Shown: positions 29,946 to 42,633 of the stretch, in pieces
How positions within the stretch are numbered: the stretch's first letter is position 1
Layout: the number at the start of each line of letters is the position of its first letter
Source: Sclerotinia nivalis
Lineage: Eukaryota > Ascomycota > Leotiomycetes > Helotiales > Sclerotiniaceae
DNA: 64,000 nt
Reading direction: 5' to 3'
NCBI GenBank assembly: GCA_029531795.1
Contig: JAPEIS010000010.1
Coordinates: forward strand, 434,001-498,000
Made by a program: the position numbers and the translations under genes
The notes under the pieces: generated by a model
Seen by the model: the letters and a program-made list of their open reading frames with translations, nothing else
Told to the model about the DNA's origin: nothing
Database searches by the model: none

Positions 29946-31185
29946 TTACGCTCTCGACATAACACCCCAAGCCCGGATGATGTTATCTGTGTAACCTGCG
30001 AACAATGTTTGTCCATCCGCGCTCCATGCCAAACTGACACACTCTGGCTCTCTGCTCTTCTTGCCAACAGCTTGGAACTCTGGCTTCAACTCGTCAACCT
30101 TGCTCTTCTTCTCCAAATCGAAGATGATGATGTTGCTGGAGGTGGCAGCGCAAAGCCAGTATCTGTTAGGGGAGAAAACGAGGGCGTGAATCTCATCACC
30201 AGCGTTCAAGGAGTAAAGGTGCTTAGACTCGTTCAAGTCCCACAACATGGTGGTTCCATCCTTTCCACCGGAAGCGCATAGGGATCCGTCTGGGGAGATG
30301 GTGACGGTGTTGATGTAACCGCTGTGTCCGATGTGGTCGGTTTGCAATCTGCAAGAGCTGAGCTCCCAGACCTAAAGAAATAAAATTAGCATTAATTCCA
30401 GGCAAGTAAATTCTGGTACCAAATAGGTTATGCGAAGATAATTTCAGGGCAATGGTGTTAGTTGTCTCATGGCTTGGTCTCCCAAGCTCTGAAGTAGCAA
30501 ATACTTTTTAAGTTGCAAAACATCATATAAATTTCGCATAACTCCATTTTTGTGTACCATAAAGAACATATATAGCTTACCTTGACGAGCTTGTCCCATC
30601 CAGAGGAGACAATGACTGGGTTTTGTGGGTTAGGGCTGAATCTAACGCAAGAAACCCAATCGGCGTGTCCCTTCTCAGTGATGGTGAACTTGCAGTCACC
30701 GAGGGTGTTCCACAACTTAATTGTACGGTCGCGGGATCCGGAGACAATTTGTCTGTTATCGGCAGAGAAAGAAACGGAGAGGACGTCGTTGGTGTGTCCA
30801 ACAAATCGGCGGGTGGTGGTACCAGTGGCAAGCTCCCAAAGACGGAGAGTCTTGTCCCAGGATGCGGAAAGAGCGTAAGCACCATCGGAGGAGATCACCT
30901 AAAAATCAAAGTCTCAGCTTTCAATTGCAATTTGCGCTCATTTTCCAAGAGACACCAATTTTGGACGGATAAACGTACACAGTCAGAAACAATGTGAGAG
31001 TGACCGTGGAGAGATCTCTTTGGGTAACCATATGAAGTCTCATCCCGGGTCAAGTTCCAGATGATGAGAGACTTGTCGCGAGAACCAGACAAGAGCATGT
31101 TTGGGTTCTCGAGAGAAGTCGCAAGAGAAGTGACCCAGCCGCTGTGGCCCTCGAGGGTGCCCTTGAGGATAAGTTGTTCCGCCAT
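29946..31185 (-). CDS. CPC2: RACK1/Cpc2/Asc1, ribosome-associated WD40 protein
   Basis: Exons (minus strand): 31185-30979, 30898-30581, 30371-29946; 316 residues, the usual RACK1 length. Seven WD repeats can be read, starting [20 protein letters not shown] and including [75 protein letters not shown] and the final [20 protein letters not shown]1 sits on the head of the 40S ribosomal subunit near the mRNA exit and links translation to signalling. In Neurospora (cpc-2) and yeast (ASC1) it affects general amino-acid control and growth. Both introns are phase 0. The intron positions fall between WD blades 1/2 and 4/5. Housekeeping expression is expected. Confidence 0.96.
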
Positions 31186-31832
31186 ATTGGAGTATTGATC
31201 TGGTGAACGGAGAATTGAAGGATGGGCAAAATGGCAACGGTAACAGTGCTCTTTGGAAATATTTGAGAAATTGTGGTGGGAGGTTTTCCTAAGCGAGGTG
31301 GTACTAGCGCGCCTTCCAAAAAATGGACTCTGACCTAGAACTGCTTGTAAAATTTATTCCTTCGAACAACAACAATGTGAAAAGTTAAGAATCTGTTTTT
31401 CAATAAAAAAAATAGAAGTCCTTGGCTTCGCAAAGAAATTGTTGAAGGAAATTAGTTTTGTCCTTATGCTCATATCCTTAAATTTCAGGCATGTCTTGTT
31501 GTAGGGCAAGTCCGAGCAAAGACTTTTGATAATTATACCTTCATTTAGTGATGGTCAATCAATTTGTTTTATTGAATATTCACCTATCATCCAGTGAGAC
31601 AAGTGCTCCTTCCCATAATATCATATCTTATTGTTTTTCAGCAGAAGTGAAAGTAGCTGTTTGAACAAACTTCCTTAGTACTGCAACATCACGTGATTAT
31701 ACATGGATAAATCGATATCTTCACAGGGGTACATCAAAGTCACCATAATATGTAAAATCAATCATAGATGTTCATTAATTATCCTCAACCTTTTCCTTAA
31801 ACTGCTATAAAAAACATAATAAGGACAATTCC
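31186..31832. other. Intergenic; promoter of RACK1 gene
   Basis: 647 bp of mostly AT-rich DNA. The first 130 bp upstream of the RACK1 ATG are its promoter/leader. No gene recognised. Confidence 0.55.
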
Positions 31833-32585
31833 TCAAGCTGCAGTATCACCACTCAAAACATCATATGGAGTTCCTCCTGGCTCTCCCTCATCTCTAGGAT
31901 AGCCACTGTCGTATGCCGATTGAGCATTTTCCCTCTGCATCTTTTGTTCCGCAACTCGACTGGGGTCATTCTTTCCTCCAATATCCGTATCGAAACTAGC
32001 ATTCTTTGCATCGTTACTCTCAAATTCATTCTCTGTCAAATTCTTTCCTTTTGGTTTGCCGCCAGACTGGTATTGATTGAAAACATAAGTCGGTGCTGGT
32101 TCCGCATTGCTTGTATCCTTTTGCACATTAGGATCACCAGCATCTTTCTGGTGTGATACAGATGATCCAGATGCTGCAAGCTTCTTCTCTTCCTGCCAAT
32201 CTTCCTTTGCCATTCGTGCTTCAGCGTCTGGAGCAGAATCAAGAGATTTGGCTCCTGATGTGTTGGTATTTGCGAATGTGGAATTCGAGCCCTTGACACC
32301 TAACGGTTCGCCATGGCGGTTTTCAGCGAAGCCTCCGCCAGCTCTGGTAGACTCTGCTGCGAGAGAGTCTGATGCTACTGCACCTGCTGGTTCCTCGATG
32401 ATAGAGTGTGGGTCGTTGACCTGGTGTGAAATATGTTAGCAATCATGACATTTATCTAGTAGTTCGAGGCAAAGATTTCACGATGCAGTTCCCATCATGT
32501 TGAATTGACGTGCAGTCTAGAGGGGATTACGTTAAGTTTGTGAAATAATAAAGAGCCTATTTACCTTCTTACCAATACTTGACAT
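31833..32585 (-). CDS. Hydrophilic, probably disordered conserved-looking hypothetical protein
   Basis: Preferred exons (minus strand): 32585-32565 (MSSIGKK) and 32420-31833; 202 residues. The text is poor in hydrophobic residues and rich in Gly, Asn, Ser, Asp and Glu, with GGGFAENRHGEPLGVKGSNS and TYVFNQYQSGGKPKGKN as its most motif-like parts. No transmembrane segment, signal peptide or known domain is visible. A middle exon (about 32516-32482) with another donor would also keep the frame and give a different N-terminus, so the first exons are uncertain. Composition resembles stress- or spore-associated hydrophilic proteins, but no function can be assigned. It shares strand and style with the small protein at 33772-34041. 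Confidence 0.65.
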
Positions 32586-33771
32586 TTTGATCGCAGATTG
32601 ATGATTATGAAATTCTGGTATTTGAAGCTTCGAGCAATTGTCTCTTCACACCTGTAACACACAAGTATAACAGGCAAGCTGTTTAGTTAAGATCAGTTTG
32701 TCCTTGGACATCCTTTGTTCTATACTAAAATACTCCTATACAGCTGGTGTTCAGTATGACATCATTCTTAAAGTCAAAGAGTTGCATTATTCACTAGGTA
32801 CATAAACCTGGCATGAGGCATGCCCCAATCAATCAACTCATAGGTATGTGAACTTGTGAAAATTCTAAAAATTTAGCGGTGGCACATCTGCATATTTCGG
32901 ACGACGTCAGCGCATAAGCGGATGGGAAATAGAGGGGTAATTTATCACGTGTATCGTATTTATTCAGAATTATTTGTATTCCTTGGGAGGTACTCATCGA
33001 GATGAATGGTGTTAAATGAAAACGATCGATCGATACATGTTTATTTATCAACATCAAGAAATATGTGTTAAGACTGCAGCCAATTATATTGCCATGCACG
33101 GAAATTGTTCCCTGGATTCAGGGAACCATCAAGCTTTGGACCTGTTTATTCATGGTGTTCTTTACAAGCCAAGCAGTCTACCGTATTCGCGTTTGGCTGC
33201 GGCTTCTGTTCTGTTTACTATGTTGCTGAGGGCTGGAGAGGCGATAAGGTAGAACTTATATCTATAACTGTGAATAAATAGATTGTAATTGTATTTATTG
33301 GGAGTCATTCCTTGCCTGCTGGTTTCGAAGACTTATCTAAGACAAATGGGGGTTAATCATGTGTGACTGAGGATTCAAAATGTTTCCGTTCAGCATCGAG
33401 GATTGATATCTATTGCAATTTTTTGCGATGAAATTTCATGGGAATAGCAGCTTTTGAAATCCCTATCCTGCAAAGAGATAAGAGGGGTAGAATTTTTAAA
33501 AGAAAGCGGTTTCTGGGATGATCCAGTACAATCAGATGTCGAAATTAAGCATCACAAGAAATGAGACTTAAGACAAATTTTGAGTTTCGAAAGCTTCTCA
33601 TAAGCAATATCATTCCCGATTCCTACACGATGCGTATAATACAACAAAATGACATCTAACCCATCCATGCTATTTTGAATCATAATCCATCATCAATCAT
33701 TCCAATAAAATAATACACCCATCCCATCCTAGGTATTCAACTCATTCACTCATTCAATCCCCAGCATTCCC
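32586..33771. other. Intergenic, AT-rich
   Basis: 1.2 kb. Frames at 32833-33099 (-) and 33016-33252 (+) overlap in antisense and match nothing known. Nothing supported. Confidence 0.55.
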
Positions 33772-34041
33772 TTAATTCTTCTTCTCAACACCTTCGCGTC
33801 CAATGTTGGTCATATCCACACCAGCCGCTTCTCTAACACCACTTCCTCCAGTAGCAGCACCCTCCAGTCCAGCTTCGGAAGCATTGCCAGTCGAGGTCTG
33901 GCTGGTGACATCTCTGCCTGATCCAACATTGACTTTGGTAGCATCGGCGGACTGCCAGTCACTTGCGACAGGGGGTTGCTCGGGGAGAGGAAGGTTGGAT
34001 TGACGCTCGGAGATGAGGTCGGCTTTGGATTGTTCTGGCAT
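33772..34041 (-). CDS. Small hydrophilic hypothetical protein (89 aa)
   Basis: A continuous frame from a good ATG, 89 residues, starting MPEQSKADLISERQSNLPLP and containing QPPVASDWQSADATKVNVGS and a Gly/Ala-rich second half (EGAATGGSGVREAAGVD). It lacks hydrophobic segments and looks fully disordered. Non-random Gly/Ser/Asp composition and a clean start and stop make it likely real. Function unknown. It lies 1.2 kb from another hydrophilic protein gene on the same strand; a relation between them is not visible by alignment. Confidence 0.7.
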   Translation of the reverse strand: MPEQSKADLISERQSNLPLPEQPPVASDWQSADATKVNVGSGRDVTSQTSTGNASEAGLEGAATGGSGVREAAGVDMTNIGREGVEKKN

Positions 34042-34787
34042 TTTGATTTGTGCGGGTGTATGCGTTTTCTGAGAATTGTTAGATGAGAATGTATTGGGTC
34101 ATTGGGAAGAAGAGCTTACTTTGTGGTTTTGAGGTGGAATATTTATTTGTGGAGGTGTTTGTTGCGAATTCTTATGTTGCGATTGGTATGTTGTGTGATG
34201 TTTTGTTTGTGGTATGAAGAGGGAAGGATGGGAAATAAGGGGGGAAATGGAGGCTTAAAAAGACCTTCGAACTTTCGAAGCCATGTTCTATGACAAAATA
34301 AGGCTCCACCGTACTCAGGTACTGTATCAAGGCATAATCCAATTCTTCCTTGTTAGTAATGGATGTTTTGCTCCGGAAACATCAGACAATTGAGGAAATT
34401 GAGGGGCTCGAGAGATTGTGATGTAATTATGATGTCGATCATGCAAGCACCTTTCATGGTGGGGTAACATTCCCACTGACATGACTAAATTATGGCCGGG
34501 ATCAAACCGAAACTAACATCAGCACAATTCAGCAACGTTCGATCTCAGATGAAAAGTCCGATTGAAAAAGTGGGAAGAAGGTAAAACGAGACAAATAATA
34601 GAAATGTCTTCATAATTGGTATCATTAATCATCCTTGTAAAACGCCAATTGCAATGTCCTCAATCATCAATGTCTATGCGCCAGTGGGTCATTCAAACGT
34701 CTTCCTAGACGCGCCTCGCCTTGCCATCCTAGATCGTGACCCTCGACTCCAACAAATGCTCTCCATCCGCTGTAAATCTACAGACAA
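34042..34787. other. Intergenic; promoter of the 89-aa gene and 3' end of gamma-tubulin
   Basis: 746 bp without a recognisable gene. Plus-strand frame 34102-34293 is composed of GT-rich repeats and judged non-coding. Confidence 0.55.
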
Positions 34788-36509
34788 TTAAGGAAGCCTT
34801 CTATCACTTGCCTCTCCGGCTGGAGCAGTATTTCCAGTATCAGGACTGAGATAATCTGCGTCTTCTGCAGCTTCATACTCTGAAATAAGATCTGTTACTA
34901 CTTCTCTTGCCTCATCAAATTCGTTGAGATTGTCAGCAAATGGAGCAGTTTTTTTATAACCTTCCATGAAGGCATTGCGCTTGCGCATCCCATCGTATTG
35001 TCTTACGATACGTTTAAATAGCTATGACCTATTAGTGATTTGGGGCAGATCAACAGCTCTTCGGGACTTACTGTAGCTATACTTGTGTGATTCGCCAGCA
35101 TAAGTCCACTGACTCTGTGATTCATGGGTATATACGGACTCTTCTTTGTTAATGCGACTTGAATACTTGCTGGACCCCAAGGGATAAATGTCGCAAGTCG
35201 TCGCTCACGAATTCGAAGGAGACTTTTATGGACATCGGTTGGATCGACATCTCCCTGAATGACGTTCAAAATTGATATGTAACAACTCTTTTTACCGGGT
35301 ATTGTAGAAACCATGCGGTTCTTTGGCTGTAGAAGTCTTCGCATGACATCTAGAACTGTAGTTTTTCGCACAGTCTTTGCCTGCTCAACATTGTTCCCTG
35401 TGAATGGTGTATAGGCTGTCATCAAGAAATGGCAACGAGGAGTTGGGATGAGGGAAGCGACTATGCTAACAAGATCATTGTGCATGTATCCTGGGTATCT
35501 AAGTGTAGTGGTACTAGCTGACATAACGGTAGAAACCTGTACATATCAGTAAAGCACACCTCGTTAAAAAAATGGGGTATACCGACCAACTGATTAGTTT
35601 GTTGAAATGATGGCTCTTGGACATGTAACCTATCTGCAGCTATTCTTGATAGTGCGCCGTTATCTAGCACCACCACTGAATCGGCGTTCTGTGTTAATCT
35701 TCGCATCGAAAGTAAACTATTATATGGATGCACAACAACATCTCCAGAATTGGTGGTGTCTGGAAACACGGAATATGTTTGGATAATCTTCTTGGGGAAG
35801 CGATCGTTCAGTCGTTCGAGTAGAAAAGATCCCAATCCAGAGCCAGTACCACCTGCTATAGAGTGCAACATCATGAACCCCTACTCATATTAGCTTCGTT
35901 GTTTGTATGTCGTCTTCTTACGCACCTCGAGCGAGTCACTACCATCGGCCTCTCGATCGAGCATTTCCATGATTTCTTCATGCACAGATTCCCCTGTTTG
36001 ATATCCATCTCCCCAATTGTTTGCAGCACCCGAACCATTTTTTCCAACGAAAAAGTTCTCCGGATTGTAAATATTTCTGTATGGACCTGTTTGAATACCA
36101 TTGAGGACCTAGACAACCACATATTAATACTCCGAAATCGAAGAATATAGCCTGGAAGCCCAAGAAGCACGTACACGAGGCTCTAAATCGATCAAGATGG
36201 CACGAGGGATATATCGCGTGTCGTCCGACTGGTAGAAAAAGACGTCCTTTCTATCCCCTCCCTCCGTCGCAAATTCCTCGAGATTACCATCTTGACTTAT
36301 GCCATGTTCCTGACAGAGCTGCTGCCAAAATTCACTACCAACTGTCGAGCATCTCTATTAGAATTTTTTCCATTTCGTATAGCCAAATGAGGGGTTTACT
36401 GACTGCTGTTACCGCATTGGCCGGCCTGGACCGTGATTATTTCTCTGTGAGCGAAACCATATCAGAGGCCATAATGTGTAAAAGGGAAAATAATTGTTTA
36501 CCTTGGCAT
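34788..36509 (-). CDS. Gamma-tubulin
   Basis: Exons (minus strand): 36509-36502, 36444-36404, 36341-36175, 36108-35926, 35880-35587, 35536-35072, 35021-34788; 463 residues. The first exon is only 8 nt (MPR split). The protein reads [20 protein letters not shown], then [19 protein letters not shown], the tubulin signature [55 protein letters not shown] and [20 protein letters not shown]. Gamma-tubulin forms ring complexes with Spc97/Spc98 (GCP2/3) and nucleates microtubules at the spindle pole body. The C-terminal 40 residues are acidic and divergent, as usual. All six introns have GT..AG ends, and the joins restore conserved tubulin text. The upstream region holds an MluI box. Confidence 0.96.
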
Positions 36510-36860
36510 TACTGCAGCATCAAATGCACAATATGGTAATGATGGGCAATATCATACAAGTTTTCGGCAGAGTTTTGAAATATCCTACCTACATCTTATC
36601 CATGTTCTATAAATTGTCCTACTGTCGACGCGTGAAATAAGGTTTCGCGCTAGTTATCGCGATGGCTCTTTGAAAATGATTGGACAGGGGTTTGTAGATG
36701 AACTTTTATGAATAAATATCAACCGTATACGAAAAACTTCATTTAGGACACCAACAAAGCTCAAATTTAATATCAACTTAAGCTTGCACCTTTGAACAAC
36801 CAAGCCGCATAATAATCATAATCTTTTGCCATTGTCGGGGAACGTACGGACGAGTGCAAC
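36510..36860. promoter_or_regulatory. Divergent promoter region of gamma-tubulin and NUP85
   Basis: 351 bp between outward-facing start codons. The gamma-tubulin side has an exact MluI box (36628-36633); the NUP85 side is AT-rich. Confidence 0.55.
36628..36633. promoter_or_regulatory. MluI cell-cycle box (ACGCGT)
   Basis: Exact ACGCGT within GTCGACGCGTGAA, 119 bp upstream of the gamma-tubulin ATG and 228 bp upstream of NUP85. It could give G1/S-timed expression through an MBF-type factor, as suggested for the RFC1 site. Binding is not shown. Confidence 0.4.
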
Positions 36861-39800
36861 ATGCCTGGTTTTGAGTATTCCTCAAGCCCTCCATCAACAC
36901 CAAACAGAAGCACCAATAGTAGATTCAGTTTTGGAACTTCAAACAATCCATCGACTACGCCAGCTGGAGCTCCCGCTTCATCAGCTGGCTCTTACACTCC
37001 TGCCGGGCCAGCACCATCATCATTTCTTGGAAGCACGATGGGAAGCCCAACACCAAACAAGTCTGCTTTTGGATACTCGGAATATTCACAGCAATCAGAC
37101 TTCGGCCACTCTCAATCAGACTTCGGTCATTCTGAGCTTCAAAGTCCACAATTTTCCTCTCCTCTCTTCACGCGACCAGCAGCAAGACCGCAAAGAGTGG
37201 TATTTGGGAGCAAATCTCAAAAGTCGCAAAGAAATTTACGATCGCCATCAAGAAGTGAGGAGGAAGATGAAGAGGAAGATGATGAAAATGCTGGATTTGA
37301 TACAAAAACTCGTAATCGCTACGCAGATTCATACAATGATGACCAAGATATTGGGAGCGAAGATGGCAGCTACGAGGACGACGACATGAACGATTATCGA
37401 GGAACAAAGGCAATGGACGGCAATATATTTAATCAGCACAGCAATTCAGTTCGATTTGCCAGCACATCTGGCGGACAGATGCGACAGAGTAAGGGGAACG
37501 AACTGGTAGATTTCCAAGTTTCTTTGGCGCAATCACAGGTAAAAAAGGTACCAGCTTCGGATTTTGCTAGTATTGCGAAAACCTTATCTCAAAGCCAGGG
37601 AATTCCAGCTGTGGACGAAGAAGACGATTTAATCTTAAAGACGGAGGCAATAATTACAAAGCTCTACGAACAGGGTGTGGGAAAGGCTGATAATGAGGAA
37701 AAACTCCAACGTGCTTTGGCAGTTATACCTAGCGAGTTAACGGCGCTCTGGCAGGAGTACAGCGAACGAGGCGTAGTTTACAATAAAAAGGAGTACGCTT
37801 TATTCATTGGCCCGGGTCCAGCAGCCTCAGATTTTGCGAGGGCTAATTACCTGGCTCATCTTGCATTGCAAATTCATCACTCTAAACCGGTGGAAAAAGG
37901 ACTTGGAACTGTGGTCAAACCTCTTCCCAACACTATGCTAGATTGGCTAGAATTATATCATGATCCATTTCCACATCAACTTGAGGAGGTTCAATCCACC
38001 AGACCGGGTCCTGCTTCGCATCGCTTATTCTGGACCACAGTACTTAACAGCGTCGTCCGTGGGAGACTTATAGGTGCTATCAATTGCCTCAAAAGTGGAG
38101 GTTGGAGGTACTCATGGTCAGATGCTGAGGATATTAATGGTCAAGGCGGAGCAGGTGGCTTTACTGGGGTAGCCTTGACTAATGTTGAAAAAGTAATGGA
38201 AGATGCGACTAATGTTCTGTCTTTATGCCCTGCAATACAGGGAGACTGGAATATTCATGGGAGTGATTGGAAGGTATTTCGACTTAGGATATCACAGACC
38301 ACGGAAGATCTAAAACAATTCGCAGAAGGGAGTTCTCACCCTGCATCGGGACGATTTGGCAAGTCTTCCATGAGAGGTAGTCAAGGTGGAGATTATAGTA
38401 CCCTTGCAAAGAGAGCTGCAAGTAGGGTACCTTGGAATATCTACCAGAATCTACTCACGCTTTACAGTTTGGTTATGGGAGAAACTATTCCTATCATTGA
38501 AAACTCCCAGGATTGGTGTGAAGCAACCATCGGTTTGTTTGTATGGAATGATGAGGAGAAAGATGGCAAGCGGTTAGCTCCTGGGCGATCGATTAATAGC
38601 CTTCGCGCTTCTGCCATCAATTACGGGCCTGAGAATGATCTTCGCAAACTTCGACGAGCCTTTGAAATTGTCGCTGCTAGCAATGCTGACTTTCATATCA
38701 ATAGCAATGATATGGTTGAGGTGGGATTAGCTTGCCTATTTCAAGGCGACACTGAATCCCTCATCTGTATCTTGCGTGCTTGGTCCGGACCTGTGTCTTC
38801 AGCTTTAGCTGAGGTCGCATCATTGGCTGGGTGGCTTCCTCGCACTGAACCACAAGAACTACTCACAAACGGCGAACTTGACCAAGGAGACCTTGATCTT
38901 CTTAGTTTTGACAAACCAGCATTACAGGATGGCGTCAAAGATGTTACACTGATTACATATGCAAGGTCATTACAAGAGGTGCCAGAGTTATCTGCTGTGA
39001 TTGGAAACACCGAGGTAACTAAAGAAGGCTGGGAACTAGCGATCGCTGTATTGGGTAGACTTGACTCGGAAAAAAGATCGGAAGAAATGGTTGGGGAAAT
39101 CATGAAAACAGTCAAGCTCGATAGTGCTGGGATTGTCGATAAACTTTGGCGATTACTCAATGATCTTGACATGAGTTCTCAAGCCGAGGCGATTGCAATG
39201 GTATATTTTTATGGTGTTTCAATTCTTCATATATCATTAGCTAACAACATATAGTCGTATGCCGATTCCCTTGCTCGAGACAATATTTCACCTGGCGAAG
39301 CCTTGTGGTATTATGCTTTAGCTCATAATTCCGATAAGGTCAAGGACGTCCTTGATACCCTCATTCAATTATGTCTAGTCTACTCAACAGCTTATCCTCC
39401 AGAGTCTGAGCTCGATGACCACTTACAGCGTCTAATTTCCTCTCCAAAAGACGCTTTAAATGAAATGTCTAGCATGGATCTCGAAGCGGCAGAGCTTGTT
39501 CATACTTCGTTGAGCGGCTACGCAACACTTCGCAGATTTTATAGCCTCAGAGATCAAGAAGTCACATCATCACCAAGTTCTAAGCCACCAATGGGTGCAA
39601 TCGCCAGAAGATCAGAAGCAGCCAATGCTTTACTAGCACTCATAATCAGTTCCGACGATAACATTCGTGGTGGCATCTACGATGAAGACCGCAAGGCCGT
39701 CATCCCCGTTCATTATATCCTCGCACTCTTAGGCGAAGCCATGCCTTTCGTCAACCAACCCGACTTCCTTCTCAGCACCTCCCAAATCGACATTCTCCTC

Positions 39801-40166
39801 CGCACAATCGAAGATATCCAAGGAATCGGTCCTCGCATCTACTCCGTGTGCAACGCTTTTCTCGAAACAGTCATCAAGAGCGCCTCGGGTCTCAAAGGTT
39901 CTAATCCCATGGATTTACTAAGCAAATCGAGTTCAGGTACAAGTGGAAGTTTCGCTTTGGTGGGTGGTTCGATGATGGCGTCACAATTCCATAAATCGGT
40001 TTCGGCGAGTGGATTGTTGAATAAGGGGGATATTAAGAGGGGATGGGATTGGAGGAATGGGATTACGGCGGGTATGACGGCAGAGGATATTTTGAGGGTA
40101 TTGAGGTTGGGATTGGCGAAGGATTTGGCGAGAGCTTGGTTGCAAGAGTCCGATGATATCTTGTGA
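36861..40166 (+). CDS. NUP85: Nucleoporin Nup85 (Y-complex)
   Basis: Exons: 36861-39200 and 39255-40166; 1083 residues. The N-terminal 190 residues are Ser/Pro/Gly-rich and disordered (STTPAGAPASSAGSYTPAGP) and include a Glu/Asp-rich stretch. The body is an all-helical Nup85-type solenoid: DFQVSLAQSQVKKVPASDFA, LHYDP-like LELYHDPFPHQLEEV, RLFWTTVLNSVVRGRLIGA, WNIYQNLLTLYSLVMGE and, after the intron, SYADSLARDNISPGEALWYY and GYATLRRFYSLRDQE. Nup85 is part of the Nup84/Nup107 Y-shaped coat of the nuclear pore and binds Seh1. Family assignment rests on overall pattern and fungal Nup85-like N-terminus, so it is slightly less certain than the other housekeeping calls. The single intron is phase 0. 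Confidence 0.85.
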
Positions 40167-42633
40167 GATGGAAAAGAAGATGTATGAATGGCATGTAAGA
40201 ATTGTGCATTGGGAATTTATGGCTGGCGAGGAGTATGGTTGGGAAATCTAATATGAATAAGGACCCAATAGGTCCTGTGGTTAGTAGTTGGGTGATGCAA
40301 TGCAGCGAAATGCCCTATGCATATAGATAGCGTTGTATCACATGACATGCCTGGCGTTATGTCTCTGGCTGGGCAAAGAGAAATTGAATAGGAATAAAAA
40401 AAGTTTTGATACCCAGCTTTTTAATCTCCTTTTGAAATTTTGTGTACTCGATTACATCACATCTCATTCATATCTCACATTCATTTATATTTACCCTTTT
40501 ATTGAAATGACGTTTAATCCTCTTCCGTCCAGATGAGTTTAGGATCTATGATGCTATGTGGAAATCAATTAACAAATTCGTACAAATTCATACAAATGCT
40601 CAAGCACTTTTGAATTTTTGATCCGATTAGTTTCAATTTGTTGTGGTTCTCGATCAATGATCGGAACAGATCATGGGCCTGCGGAACCTCGTTATACTAT
40701 CAGAAAGTCAGCGGAGACGACGATCATCTCATTGTATAAAATGTATAAAAGGAAGTTTGCGAAACGAGACAACCAGTGTATACTTTTCTTATTTCATAAT
40801 ACTACATCTGAGTTCTATTCTCTTTATCCTTTGCTTAATCCCCTCATTTTCCTTATAATTTTTCTACTCGTAGATACAATTTGCTCGAATTTTTTCTTCT
40901 TTTGAATTACTTCACTACTACCTCAATGCAATATTCACGTAATGAATTTCATACCTTCATCATAGTCGTGCCCACCCACTCAAATCCTTCCGAAACCACT
41001 CTAAATTGTGAAATTACAGTGACTTGTAATACCATTACGATAGTTGCAATTGGTGATATTAACGAGGAAGTAACCATATGTATCCAAATCCTCTCCTCCC
41101 GAAAAGTTAACAAGATGACAGTTAGTCTAGAAAGCACTAAACACTTAAGATGAAAGGCGAGTGGTGGTGAGCATCGAAAGAAGGCAAGAATGAATACCAA
41201 AGAGATACCATTGGATGATGTAGAGCTCGAAGTAGGTAATGATGGAAACTATGATCTGCAACTTGGGAAGCTGGGGAGATTTACAGTTTATACGGGAAGG
41301 GAAAGTCAGGGGGAAGATACAGCAAGGGCTGGGAAAAGGGTTAGGAGATACAGTTGTGATTGCTGTCTCTTACCAATTGATTTGGAGGGTATTTGTTAAA
41401 CATGTAAAGAAGAAAGAGGAGAAAGAGAAATTTAATCTGTGTTTTCTGTGGTGCACTGATGAATGGTGGTAGGGTTGTCTGTACGAAGTGTAGTAATGTG
41501 GTATGTGATACCTGGATGTTGTGTTTGTAATGGGATAAATGGAGTTCTAGACCCTCAGTTTTGATAGCTGCATGTTTGTTGTAGGCAACCAGTTTCGGAA
41601 AGATTGGACTTAGGCTGTATTAGTAGGATTTCATTGTTGGGGGGGGGATTTCACTTTCACTTGCACAAGGTACATATTGAGTTGCTTAATTAATTGATAC
41701 TACATAAATGATTCATGCTCATAATATGACACTCCTTCGGTTGCATTTACTTGAAGGGATGATAAACATGGAACATTTTCCAAGACAAAGTTGTCTTCCA
41801 GATCCAAGTTGCTCTCTTACTTGCAGGTAAATTCTACTCGCTTAAAATCTAGGGGTAAGATTTTACATCTTTCTTTCAATGTATATTGTCATGAGTCTGT
41901 CCCTTACCATCTTGCATCTCCAGTTTTATATCAATATTATTCTCCCTCTTTTTCAAAATTTTTAAGATATTCTTTTATTTCCTCTTCATTTTCATTTTCA
42001 TTAGTTGATGGTGATAATAGCGCTGGTTTGAAATAATATCTCTCGGTTGAGGGTATTCTGAAGTTTAGGTGCTGGAGCAGAAATTCTGCGTTAATGTTGT
42101 AGAGGTATCTTATTGTATTGAGCCACTCTGGTGAATGGGTGTCCTTGAAGAGAGATTAAAAGGTTGGACTTTGTCTGCTTCTTTTTTGCTAGAATCATTT
42201 CCTCAAATGCAGCAACAGTACAAAAACGAGATTCGTGTCTCATCTCATCTTCAGGTAAGCTAAGATGAATTGAGTGGAGATATTTTGCTTGCATTTCTTA
42301 GTGTATCAAGTGGTATAGTTATATCCACTCATTCATCCATTTACCAGTACATGTCATATCTCTGTCTCATGTTAGAGGAGATTTAGATTAGATCCTCTTA
42401 CTCTAATCCATCCAATATACCTTTTATAATATTCATCGTGGAGGTTTTTACCCTCCTCCCTTCAGTCGCTCTATCTTACTCCCATATGTAAGTAAATAAA
42501 GGTGTCCTTGACGCCATACATACTTATGCTTCCTGACTATACAATATCTTACACCTCCTCTTAAATTTTCCTCTCCATAATCCTCGTCGCCGGAGAACAC
42601 ATAGAACACATGCACATGCACATGCACAACACA
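40167..42633. other. Intergenic with possible relict coding sequence
   Basis: 2.5 kb between NUP85 (+) and a mitochondrial carrier (-), both ending here. It is AT-rich except for a coding-like patch (40926-41540, listed). Frames at 41791-42036 and 42091-42294 are AT-driven and unsupported. Confidence 0.55.
40926..41540 (+). pseudogene. Possible degraded small gene(s) with cysteine pairs
   Basis: An ATG at 40926 opens 75 codons (MQYSRNEFHTFIIVVPTHSN...). A further frame from ATG 41190 reads MNTKEIPLDDVELEVGNDGN and ends YSCDCCLLPIDLEGIC, stop. After this stop and a phase change come CVFCGALMNGGRVVCTKCSN and VVCDTW, giving C-x2-C ... C-x2-C spacing like a zinc ribbon. Two stops and a frameshift separate the Cys-rich pieces. 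Either this is a decayed gene or an intron I cannot place joins them. No family is recognised. Confidence 0.3.
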
